64,000 nucleotides of DNA. Source: Metaphire vulgaris. Lineage: Eukaryota; Annelida; Clitellata; Crassiclitellata; Megascolecidae. The stretch is taken from NCBI GenBank assembly GCA_018105865.1, contig CM030848.1:7566301-7630300 (forward strand), given 5' to 3'. The notes under the pieces are model-generated. The model saw only the letters and a program-made list of their open reading frames with translations, made no database searches and was not told the origin of the DNA. The position numbers were made by a program, and so were the translations under genes. This document shows positions 31,410 to 42,893 of this stretch, piece by piece (the first letter of the stretch is position 1; each line of letters begins with the position of its first letter).

Positions 31410-31607
31410 CAGTGGCGGCTCCAGGATTTGGCAAGTGTGTGTGTGGGGGGGAGGGGCTTTGGGGTGGCAACTTCTAATCACGGAGGCCAACCATTTGCTG
31501 TTATGTATGTAGCATTGAGTATAGGGTCCCAACAGGGGGGCCACTGGGGAGGGGCAAGCACTCAAGAGGATTATAGGGGCACGGGGCCCTCTGTGAAGCC
31601 GCCACTG
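31410..31607 (+). mobile_element. MITE-A copy 7
   Basis: CAGTGGCGGCTCC to GAAGCCGCCACTG with perfect 8-bp duplication CATTGCTT on both sides. Confidence 0.93.
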
Positions 31608-31615
31608 CATTGCTT

Positions 31616-33160
31616 GCTTTCATACTCATAGGCCCGGGGTAAGGCCCCTATAATAAAATTGACCGTCATCAAACAGTCCACATGAATTTTAAAACTATCA
31701 CGGAAAATCCGAGTCTGTACTCTGTAGCATAGCCAGGCTCGCCGAGAAAAATTCCGGGCCCCGGCCTGTGCAGAAGGGCCGACGGGCCCCTCCTACTTTA
31801 CGGCGCTATAGAAGTTGTCCAAAACCATACTAACGTACAAGTCTTAAAATTTTCTGACGACCTTTTTCTTTTGCTTGTCGTCAATTTTTATTTCTACGAA
31901 ACGCACGGACGCGCCAACGCTTATCACTACTGCCAGTGTTTATACAGGCCTGTTAGGAGGGACATTCCCCTCCCTCCAAATTTCCTCCCCAAAATCCCAG
32001 CACTTACACAAATTTTGCATTGAACTGTGTCTTTTCCCCTCCAACCAAGTCGATTCCCCCCGAATGCCTCAATTAAACAACAAGTGGCTCCACCGGGGGG
32101 CCCGTGCCTCCCCTATTGAGTGCCTGGCCCCCCAGTGGCCCTCCAGTTGGGACCCTAAACTTAATGCTACATACATTAAACAACAAATGGTTGGCCCCCA
32201 TGATTATGTTGCCACCCCAACGGCCCCCCAAAGGCCTGAGAGTCTGCCCCAAAGGTCTGGAGTCTGGATGACTATTGCAACTATCCAAAACTATAGAGAT
32301 GACCTTTTTTCCTTGTCGCCGTTTTTCACGGTGTTCCTAATGCATGTCCTAGACGCCCGGGCCCCCATTTACTCGTCGGTCCCCTGTGCATATCATGTGG
32401 CGACCTCCTTTTTTGTGTCATTACTATTGATATCACAAGCAAAAAAAGGTCATCTGAGAATAAAAGTTGGGGGTGTACTTCTTCATTGGGGTGGGAGGTG
32501 TTCAGAGCTAATTAGTATGCATTTTTGTATGCATACCATTGTCACATTACCAAATTTTGGGGTGTCGACTTAAAATTGGGGGGTGTTAAGGGAGTGTAAA
32601 AATATCTCTGATTAACTGCATTGATAATTAAAGCCTAAACCCTGAAAAAAGACTGACAAGGAAAAAAGGTCCTCTTCTCGTCACGAACACAAAAGCCCGG
32701 GGAATGTCAGGGGGCCCGGGCCGATCATGTTAAGTAATCTCCTTTTTAAAAGAAGCAAGAAGCAAAAAAAGGTCATCAACACTTTTTCACACTTGCTTGT
32801 TATGGGTAACGGCATGGATCCGGAAAATGCTGGTTTGAAAAATACCGACAAGCAAAAAAAAAGGTCATTAACTTTTTCACAGACTTGCCAGGTAAGAAGC
32901 CCATGACTATTTTTTGCACAGGGCCTGCAAATTCTCTCGGCGGTCCTGGTCTGTAGTGAATTTTAGAAACCGATTGAAAATACCAACGATCCAAAATATA
33001 CTTATGTTGCAAATTAGATGCTGCAACATCATTGTATGGAAAGCCAATTTTCTCCCCCCCCCACACACACACACAGGGGTCCGAAAATGTATGAGTTGCA
33101 ACAGAGGGGAAGAGGGTTGAAAATATGCCTTTTTGCATATGTAATATATGAATGGTCCCT
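31616..33160. mobile_element. Mosaic of MITE fragments
   Basis: Contains a MITE-A fragment (about 32078-32230, reverse), E-type and K-type pieces, a MITE-G right half (33108-33160) and at least five copies of the shared GACAAGCAAAAAAGGTCA motif (near 31860, 32300, 32436, 32760, 32847). Ends of the individual elements could not be resolved. No gene was seen. Confidence 0.6.
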
Positions 33161-33435
33161 AAACCTAGTCAAAATGAACTGATCTGTGTCGATTCAGTGG
33201 GAACATTTATTGCCATCAGCAAAAGTCATAAAAACAAAAATCACATCATCCAACATTCATCACTGCCAAGTCATTGATCCCTAAGCAGCTCTCTTCACCG
33301 ATTGAAAAGCGTAAATATTAGATGCACATAATTTCCAAGCATAGATAACACTAAATGCATATTCTAAAACAAATCCATTACAGTAAAATAAATAAACCAG
33401 CCATTACAACCACGTACGCCCATAAAGTCATGGTT

Positions 33436-35379
33436 CTAATCTTCGTCCGAGCTCCAAGCATCGGCCATGCCTCCGATACGACTCGTGAAGTTAGTCCTCC
33501 TCTGACCCACACCTTGCCGTGAACTGTTCAGAAACTCTTCGTAGCCTCTAACAGTTTCGGTGTCTGGCATCCATATCAGAATGTTCCTATCGTTAGCCCC
33601 ACTGTACAATTCGTGCAACTGAACGTCAAACGTGCAGCAGTTAACTTGGTTGTAGTGGCCGCGCAGTATGCCGATGCGGTTTCCGTTGAAGATGTCGTAC
33701 ACTTCGATGTTACCGTCCGACGGCACAAAGGCGACAGAGGTGACGCCCTCGTCAGAAACAGAAAACTTGATGTTGTTCTGCTTTTTGTTGAAGATCCGCC
33801 CGTAGTTAACGAGCCTGTTGCGTCCGGTCTGTGTGTCCCAGAGACGGAGCTCACTGTCCGTACCAAAGCTCAGAAGATGAAGACCATCGGGCAGAAAACA
33901 AAGGCCGTTCACAGCACCACTGTGAGCTGTACTGACTGCAAAAATCGACATATCTCTTATAGGCAATGTGCAGTACAGGGTGGCGCAACAAGAACCGGAC
34001 CATATTAAATGCAAACCTAAATGTAACTAGTCCGATTCTTTTTGCGCCACCCTGTATTTTTGGATATTAATAATACTGCAGAAACAAACTGATAAAACAA
34101 ATGATCCAAATTCAAATGAAGTTGTGACAATGTAAAACATTATTATGATCAAGCAACTGTCAACTGCAAAAACAAAAGATCAAGTAAGTAAAATCTAGAA
34201 ATTTATATAGTGCTTTGGAATGTAATGAAGAGGTAACTGCTTATTTTTATCTTTCTTGAAATAGCTATGGGCAAGGTGGGTTGTCGGCCGGGTGAAGGTC
34301 GGTGTATCCATGAGGCGGCGGGTGGGTTGCTATAGCTACGGAGGAAATGACTTTTGGAATAGGAAGGTTTTAAGTGATATGATTTCATTTACATACCAGT
34401 CTAAATACATGAATAGGCAAACCTAATGTCCCAATAGTCCCTGAATCAGCAATGTAATTTTGTTCTGCTATTATTTCATTTAGAAACCCCATAAGAGTGA
34501 TAAGACAGTGAAAAACAGAAAAACCCAGACTCCTTTGACAAAAGTTGTTAAATTTTAGTTTTAAAAACATGGAAACCACAACACTGCCTTCTGTTGTCCA
34601 CAACTGAAAAGTTTTCCTTTCAAGTGACATTGAGCAGTCCAAACATTCAATAACAAAGCTGTACCCGGTATTTGTCTAGTTCTGATGGCAGCAGTTTAGA
34701 ATTCTCAGATTTTCCCTCTATCCAACCTCTAATTAAATATTCATTAGGCTGCCCAGTTGCAAAGCAGAGAAATCAAAGGTGGTAGAATGCCAGCACTGAG
34801 GCTATATCTGTCAAGTGTTAAACAGCACTTAGTGAGTGACTGCTTTTAAGTTCAGATCATTTATTGCTCAAGGATTGGATATTGGATGCCATAGGATATG
34901 CATTACTAAAGTTTGAAATGGCAGATGGACAGACACAAAATGAATTCATGACAATATAAATTCCAACATAAAATGACTTAATGATATTATAAATTCCAAC
35001 ACAAAATGACTTAATGATATTATAAATTCCAAGTTCTTATAGAGGTCCAAATGAAAGCAGCATTTAATTCAGATCTAGCAAAATATTGCACAATCAATGA
35101 ACTGTTACAAAGGCAGAAATTCTAAATTTGTCATTAATTAGCGCTACTTGGCTACTTAATAAATTTCATTATCACAAGCACAGTGATATTCAATACCTGA
35201 ATGTGGCCCAGCTGTAGTATCACCATTGTGCTGATCGAGAAGCATTAGGCAGCTCTTGGCACTTCGAATATCCCAAAATCTTATGATGCCATCTTTTCTG
35301 CAAGCACAGTTAGAGTTGCATGAACAGAATCATCATCATCATCATTGCCATCGTCATCATCATTGGCATCATCATCATC

Positions 35380-35411
<32 letters not shown>

Positions 35412-38377
35412 CACCACCACCATCATCATCACCACCACCACCACCACCACCATCACCACCATCATCATCATTAGCAGCAGCAACAGCAGCATATCCCCAA
35501 CAGATTCAAAAGTAGCAAACTAAAAAACATCACAATGTATAGTGCAAAGCTGGTATGCATGAACGGCAAAACTTAAAGTAAGTACATTTCTTTAAAACTG
35601 TCTGATACTTCTATGTTTTCAAGTAAATTAGAGACCACGTTTTATTCAACTCAAGTGACGATGCCAAAAATATTCAAAGATATTTCCTAGAAGTTCTAAT
35701 GGAAATCAAGTACCTGTTAAACCAGTCAAAGGGTCACATATGTGTGGCATTGAGCTAAGTGGATAAGCAAATTTGTGTCAAATTAAGTCACATAGCCTGA
35801 CAGAGATGCAATTTTTGGAGAGAAAAATCATTCTCATTTGCAGATATGCAGTCTAAGAGATAAAAAAATACAAAAAAAACACACACAATGGACACGCACA
35901 CAAATTTGAACATGATTACAGTTACAAGTTACAAGAACCGTTGATCCAGAAAACATTAAATACCCGGCTGTTGCAAGAAGGAGTTCATCACGAGAAGACC
36001 ACTGGACGGCCATTATGGATTTACGGTGCCCCAAAAGGGTGTGAGCTTTTGAGCCAGATTTCAGATCAACAAGATGGACCTGCTTTGATTCGGCCACTCC
36101 GACCGCAACCAAGCAGTGGCCAGTGGCGACTGGAGACATGTGATGGCTGTAGACACTTCCTCCAAATTCAAACTGACCAGCAGCCTAAAGGATATTCGAG
36201 AAAACAAACTGCCTTTTACGCCAAAGTAGGTTCACTTTATTTCATTATTGTTTTCCAAAGTAAAAAGACAAATAAGCACACCTATGGAAAAAATAGTCAA
36301 AAGAACATATCTATGCATATTGCGTAATGTTTATGTATATTAAAAAAATACAAATGACAGAAATGCTTACGGCAAGGCTGTTTGCATCCCAAACTCTGAG
36401 CGATTTATCCACACTGCTCGACAAGAACAGTCCTGTATCGACGGGATACCACTGGACAGTTGTGACTGCATACTTGTGGCAGTTTCTGTTACCATGGCCA
36501 ATCTTGGACACCGATGGATAGGTAAACTGCGGTGTTCCAGATGTGTTGTGAACATCATGAATGGCAATTGTCCCATCTCCACCTCCAGACAGAAGGCTGG
36601 AAAACATATTTTAAAACAATTTTTAACAAATAATCAAATAACACACAGCTTTCAAACTATGACACAAGTAATAATAATTATGAAATGATGTTTATAAAAT
36701 CTGCAACATAAAAAATAAAATGGTTGAATAATAAATAATACTTTACAAACATGCTTCACAAATAACTTATAAAGACAGATTTATGGCAAACTGAATTTTA
36801 CAAGAATCCAAAAGCAATCATTATTAAATGGCTGTAAATGCTCCTGCTACATCAGTTACATCTACACTGTGACCTAATAAAAAACATGCCACTGGATATT
36901 TATTTGCCCATAACTTTGGCAAATGTAAACCGACTTTCATTTCACAATGTTTTCATTATTTGACTCAGAATCAATGCAGGACAATGTCATACATATATTA
37001 TTTACTATGCCCTTAATGTGCAGCACCCTACCTAGTAAAACTAAAACAAGCGGAAAAATAGTGAGAACTGTCATGTAAAACACATACAATGTTCTTAATT
37101 GTTACACAAAATGGTCTGAATTTAATAAATGAATTAAAGAAAGTTATAACAAGTCAAAAGATCAAAGCTCAAAGTAAATGCTCGAGGTGTCCTCCTCTTG
37201 CACAATCACATGCACACAGATGTTTGCGCCATTCGTCTATGGCATCATCGATGACGCTTTGTCCCAGATCATTCCACACAGTCACTCATTCGTTTCACTG
37301 ATGCTGCAAGCATTGGTTTGGTAGACCCGCTGCTGCATTTCTCCCCAAACTTTGTAGTCCATGAACTACATTGTTGTTGGCGGGGTCCAGATCTGGACTG
37401 TTTAGTCTTCAGGGGCAGCCATTGGGGATGACAGCATCCCCCACCAGCCCACCAAAAATTCTGTGGAAAAAAAATGAATGTATACTTACTGACTAACTAC
37501 AGTTCATTTTGCACTATGACTACAACCAGACTAAAAATGCTGCCAATTTTCAACATTATATTTTATAAATCAGATCTACAGATTTCTTCTGTTTTTGGAG
37601 CATCTTTCCGAAATTCATTGTGTGAACTGGAGCACCATCACGTCTTGATGAAAGATGAATTGAAAGGAATTGAATAATAAAAATCTACAAAAAAGTTGCA
37701 AAATAGTTGGAAATAGTGCCTGTTTAGATGTAATAGTTAAAATAATAGTTTAACTACAAATATTTAGTTAAAAATAAAGTTTAGTTTAACTACTTTTTTT
37801 CCAACTAGTGCCCATCACTGCGTATCACAGGCAGTAGTAGCTCCTGCATCAACAGCACATCTCGGTAACAGGCAGAATTTCTGTGAATTCCTGGGCATGG
37901 CTACCATGAAAACCCTTTCATCAGTAAACCAACTGAAGACATGATATGTGCTTTATGTGACAGTCTTTCGCTATATTCCTGCTTATTTTAGTTTTACTAG
38001 GTAAGGCTTCTATACATTAAGGGTGTACCAAATAATATATAACAGGTCTTGTCCCTCATTCATATCTTCAGGAGTCAAATAATGAAAACATTTTGAAAAT
38101 CGGTTCACATTTGCCAAAATTATGAACAAATATACAGTGCCATGTTTTTTTTTCTTGGGTCACAGTGTTCACATATTCTGGTGCTCTTGATGTCTGCTTA
38201 CTGCCTGTGTTCCACTGGATCAAGGTCAAGAGAGTTGATGCCAGCAGCATGAACTCTTTGAACGTCAAAGTACTTGCTCAGGTGAAGACAGCGGGCACGT
38301 CGGGAGCTTTCTGCTTGATAGATCTGGGCTGGGCTCACAATGCCATGCTCTCTTCTTTCCAAACGTTTCAACATCAT
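33436..38377 (-). CDS. ERCC8: DNA excision repair protein ERCC-8 / CSA (WD40)
   Basis: Five exons on the minus strand: 38377-38202, 36596-36371, 36184-35964, 35297-35197 and 33935-33436 (stop). All have AG/GT borders and matching phases. They total 1,224 bases, 407 residues, close to the human length of 396. CSA is the WD40 substrate receptor of a CUL4-DDB1 ubiquitin ligase that acts in transcription-coupled repair at stalled RNA polymerase II. Diagnostic stretches: [124 protein letters not shown] and the conserved tail ADAWSSDED. The start ATG ATG at 38377 is preceded in frame by a stop. Intron 1 holds a decayed mariner-like element and intron 4 a 79-bp MITE. Confidence 0.95.
33976..34054. 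mobile_element. 79-bp Tc1/mariner-type MITE
   Basis: Bounded by TA on both sides, with inverted ends CAGGGTGGCGCAACAAGAA and TTCTTTTTGCGCCACCCTG and almost nothing between. It lies only about 40 bases upstream of the last ERCC8 exon, in the zone where the branch point is expected. Confidence 0.85.
34055..35196. other. ERCC8 intron 4
   Basis: AT-rich. Two to three tandem copies of a unit near 38 bases (ATTCCAACAYAAAATGACTTAATG) lie at about 34945-35030. Nothing else was recognised. Confidence 0.6.
35327..35487. repeat. (CAT)n/(CAC)n microsatellite
   Basis: About 160 bases of ATC and ACC triplets in ERCC8 intron 3. The poly-His and poly-Met frames through it are not genes. Confidence 0.95.
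37150..37400 (-). pseudogene. Mariner-type transposase C-terminal remnant
   Basis: Minus-strand frames encode [35 protein letters not shown] and CARGGHLEH. Frame changes and stops show it is dead. Confidence 0.75.
37725..37825. mobile_element. Fragment of the TAGTTAAA-rich MITE
   Basis: Matches the right part of the complete element at 46500-47025, ending AACTAGTGCCCATCACTG. Confidence 0.7.
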
Positions 38378-38653
38378 TCAGCATCACATTTCTCACTTCC
38401 AGAACAAGAAGTAAAGAAACAATGAAGAAACAGTATGGAATACATTGTGGAATGGATGGCAACAAGAACTACGAGAGGCTCTGGGACCAGCTGAAGACTA
38501 TAATAAGTGAAAACATATCATGTCTATCAACCTTCAACTTGAAGATGACATCAACAGTAATAATAGGGCCTGCTTGGTGTGACCACTTTCAAGATTATAA
38601 TTTATCAGGAAACACAGGCCAAGTTTATATTTACATATATCCATTGCAGTGTT

Positions 38654-38654
<1 letters not shown>

Positions 38655-38723
<69 letters not shown>
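38655..38723. repeat. (TAA)n microsatellite
   Basis: About 68 bases of TAA repeats in the divergent spacer. Confidence 0.95.
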
Positions 38724-38724
<1 letters not shown>

Positions 38725-39095
38725 ACAAACAAACTGGATTTAGAAAAGAGCAAAGTATGACACAACCCATACTAGCACTAGCACTATAACTGATAGCAGA
38801 AAAAGCAAGACGGATAAATGTGAAAGTATACAACTGTTGATTTCCAGAAGGCTTTTAATAACATAGATCTGTTCTGTGGTTAGCAGTAGACTAGACTACT
38901 GCAACTCTGTTCTTTACGGCACCTCAAGAGTGGTGTAATTACATTGGTGATTGGTATGGAAAATGTCTGCAAGAACTATGTCGTATTGCTGCGAACGGAA
39001 AAGATTGGGACAAAAATGTGATGACTGCATCAGATGCCAACATGCCAACGGGCTCTGAGCCCACGGTTATTGATGAAGATTATTATCATTATTAA
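38725..39095 (+). pseudogene. Non-LTR retrotransposon RT fragment
   Basis: Plus-strand frames encode QTGFRKEQSMTQPILAL, then TVDFQKAFNNID, then SSRLDYCNSVLYGTSRV, all typical blocks of LINE-type reverse transcriptases. Stops and frame changes show decay. The DYCN piece and the QTGFRK piece normally lie in different places or families, so this may be two fused fragments. Confidence 0.7.
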
Positions 39096-39936
39096 GCGCC
39101 TATGTTTAAGGAGCTATTGCGGTGCTACTTTTTAACGAGCTATATAAATTCACGAGATTTTACTTACTTACTTTTTACTCACACATTTATTCATACTGTA
39201 AATATTTATTTTTCAATGTATGAAACTAGAGGAATCCTTTACCCGGAGTCAACAAGTTTACTACTGCCTCTGACTACAGCATGGCTGCGATCACATTACA
39301 CTAAAATGCATCATTCAATACCCGTGCTGCAAATATTTCTGTCGACTAAAAACAACTTAAATTAATGCCGAAAAAATAAAATATAAATGGCAAAATTCAC
39401 TTCAGCAATTTCGATTTAAAGCGCAACTAGCTCTATAAAATTATTAAATACCAAGTAAGTAAGTAAGTGAATTTGTGAGCTTCTCTGATAAAATGTCGAA
39501 GTTTAAAAAAACAATTATTATTATGACAATATTATATTTACATAGTATACTGTATATTTCTATCATAAATGTAACGGAATTAATTGATGCAAGTCAAGAT
39601 ATTTGGCCGCTAAAGAGTGGCTAAAACGAAGTTAAGCGGAATGACGAAATATAAAATTTCAATGCATAGCCTAGTATAAATGTAAACCTTCAAATCCAAA
39701 CATTAACTGATTAACAATTTAGGCGTTCTCTGCATCATTGCATGAGAACCAGAAGACGGAGGCCTCTATACCAAACAATGCCTTGTGGGGACCAATTGCG
39801 AATAAAACAAAGCCATAAAGCCTTCATAAAGTGAGACGTTTTAATGCCTCTCAGTCATCAACACCGTTTGTATTAAGAGTATAATCAACTTTGGTCCTAG
39901 CGTGCTCGGTAGCTTGCATTTAGGGGCTTCAATCTG

Positions 39937-40409
39937 ATGTTATGTTTAGTTAATTTAATAAATAGATCAGCCCAATATTATTTGCTGCGATTTATACGCA
40001 ATGAGCGCCACAGAGAGAGCGTCAAACACGTTTTGAGCAATGAGGAGTTGGAGCGATTGGCGAAACACAAGTACAGCGCCAGTGGAGTTTCCGTGCTCGA
40101 CCCAGCCATTCAGCCGTTCTGGAAATGGGTGGTCGAACTGCTGCCAGTCTGGTTGGCGCCAAATGCCCTGACGCTCGCCGGATTAGTGATCAATGGACTC
40201 GCCACCGCAGTCCTGATGCTCTACTCTTCGGATTGCAAACAGCATGTGAGCACCGGTGCACAGTGGTGTAGTCAGAAATTTTATTGGCGGGGGCGGGGAC
40301 GGGGACGGGGACGGTGTAATGTGATTGAGCGGGGAGGGGAGAAATAAATGTGTAAAAAAATTCGAAAATCTTCAAATGCACATTGAAAATTTTAAGGTAG
40401 TCTGATTTT

Positions 40410-40466
<57 letters not shown>

Positions 40467-42721
40467 CCGTCGCTACCCCTGCAGGTGTATTCATGCCAAT
40501 GCAAATCAATTGATCAGTCACAGAGTTTAGACGTATGTCTATTATAATTGAATTAACTTGGATGTGCAAAGTGGTTATGCGAGAAATAAGTTCAATAACA
40601 TGTGATCAGTACTTTTGTGCATCTATAAAGTCCAGAAAATGACTGGCAATGCATAACCATAATAGCGATACTCGCTTTGATATATAATAGGCCCAATGAT
40701 GCTATTGTTGAATATAATGTAAGGAATTATATGGTTCCTCTTCTGCTTCCTTGCAGAGACTCTCTTGCTTAGGCCTAGTACAAATGAGAGTTTATTTTTC
40801 ACAATGAGTTTTCAGATATGGTTAGAAATGAGGAGCAAATGGATGGAATATAATTATTCATAGTCATAGAGATTGTAAAATGTGGTCCATCTTAATCTAT
40901 ATTACCTATTACCTAAACGTCGTAAAGGCAGGATTTCTGTCAAATGTCTAAGCTCAATGCACCCAGGATTTTAAAAGTCAGTGAAGGATGGTCAGCATGA
41001 AATATGAACTGTTGGAGCAAAATGGACCTTTGGCCACTAAGCAAGGAAAAACTGACTGCAGAGTTGATAGTTGGCTTTTTGGAAAACTAAAGTTAAGTCT
41101 ATTTTAGCAATCTAGCCATCTGGAGACAAAAGCATAGACCAAAGACTTGACTTCAGGCAGAGAGCAAGGGGAGAATTACCTTAATTTGTCATGTTTGGTA
41201 AAAACAGCATTGGGATAGGCAAGCTATGTTCTGATAATTATCATTGAGCTTTAGCACAAACACACTCACTGTGATTGCATAAGCTGAGTTTGACTATTGA
41301 TCTGGTATTTTAATCTTGCATGACTAGCTATACATTTTGTCTCTTTCTGATAAAGATTTGATTTTCAAAATTAAATAAGTTGATATTTTGTTCTTTTAAA
41401 ATTTGTTGGTTTTTCCTCTGATTTCCAGGCTCCTAAATGGTGCTACTTTTTGTGTGCTTTCGCCCTTTTCTTATATCAAACATTAGATGCTATTGATGGC
41501 AAACAGGCACGTCGGACAAACAGTAGTTCTCCTCTTGGTGAACTATTTGACCATGGATGTGATGCACTTACTACGGGTATCGTTTTGCTTCTGTTGAACT
41601 TAAACTGTTAAATTTAAGTTAGAGTCTTGCTCATTTATTAGATTCTCTTTTTCTGCTGTGAAAACTTCTTATTCTGTGTATTGAGGATTATTTGCAGAAC
41701 TGCTAGCATTTCATTAAATAACTTAGGATTATGATGGAAGTAATTTTGATTGCTAACACATAATAACATTTGATAATGATAATGACGATCAGTGGTACAG
41801 CCAGGGCTCTGGAACAGTGGCGGCTCCAGGATTCGGCAAGAGGGGGGGCCGTTGGGGTGGCAACTTCTAATCATGGGGGGCCAACCATTTGTTGTTAGGT
41901 ATGTAGTATTAAGTATAGGGTCCCAGTAGGGGGCCACTGGGGAGGCCAGGCACTCAATAGGGGCATGGGCCCCTCTGTGGAGCCGCCACTGCTCTGGAAT
42001 AGGGAGCACCAAAGCTTCTACAGACTGGCATTTCCAGTCCCAACTAGGGGCTTGAGGTAGTGTGGTTAGCTCCCTGAATGCGTCTGGGGTAGAGCCCCAG
42101 CTGAACAATTTTGGGGTAATATTAAAGTATGGAGATTAAGTGCATATTTTTCAGTCTCTATGAGATTAAAACTGGACAAATTTGGACAATTTCTTTTTTA
42201 ATCGTTGATGCATATTTTTCAGTCTCTATGAGAGCATATTGGCCATCCTACAACTGAACAAATTTGTTCCAGCCATTTGTTTTTGCAAATACTTTATATT
42301 TTAAGTGTATTCTCAAACCCCATAATCCCCATTATGACTCTTGATTGATCAATAATATTATTATTATTATTATTGTTAAAGATCAATAGCACTAAAAATG
42401 TTCTTTGTGGAAATTTAAATCTTTCCTTTGCTATAACTGTTCAAAATGCTGTATATAATTTTCTGTCATTGCATTTTTTATAGTGTTTGTAACTGCTGGT
42501 ACATGTATGACTGTTCATCTTGGAACATTACCAGCATTGCATTTTGTGATGTTTTTATCAACCCTTCTTGTATTTTACACGGCACACTGGCAGTCCTATT
42601 GCTCTGGAACATTGCGGTTTGGATCGTAAGCATAATTCAAGATTGTTATCTTGTTATTTGATATGAAATTTAAGTGCATAGTAAATTTAGTTTTGTTTGT
42701 GCTGACCACCATGTTCATTGA

Positions 42722-42809
<88 letters not shown>

Positions 42810-42847
42810 ATTAACTATATAGCATATATAGCACATATATATATAAA

Positions 42848-42893
<46 letters not shown>

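Larger units (their letters stand above)
36840..38175 (-). mobile_element. Decayed mariner-like element with long inverted repeats
   Basis: Sequence at about 36850-37075 is an imperfect inverted repeat of about 37970-38170 (shared blocks ACACTGTGACC, AAAACATGCCACTG, TTTTGGCAAATGT, ATGTTTTCATTATTTGACTC, TTACCTAGTAAAACTAAAA). Between them, on the minus strand, lie transposase remnants: [15 protein letters not shown] and, in another frame, DEWRK-like and RGGHLEH sequence. These are the C-terminal hallmarks of mariner-type DDE transposases. Other repeat fragments (MITE-J, TAGTTAAA-rich) have since inserted. It fills ERCC8 intron 1. Confidence 0.75.
38378..39936. other. Divergent spacer between ERCC8 and the phosphotransferase gene
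   Basis: About 1.56 kb between two start codons pointing away from each other, so it should hold both promoters. It also contains a (TAA)n tract (38657-38722) and a non-LTR retrotransposon fragment. No TATA box or CpG-rich promoter could be assigned. Confidence 0.5.

Noticed and set aside
33613..34008. Plus-strand 131-codon frame
   Set aside because: Antisense shadow of the last ERCC8 exon.
35256..35523. Poly-His, poly-Met and poly-Ile frames
   Set aside because: They are translations of a (CAT)n/(CAC)n microsatellite in ERCC8 intron 3.
38165..38425. Plus-strand 86-codon frame
   Set aside because: Antisense to the first ERCC8 exon, which carries the conserved CSA N-terminus.
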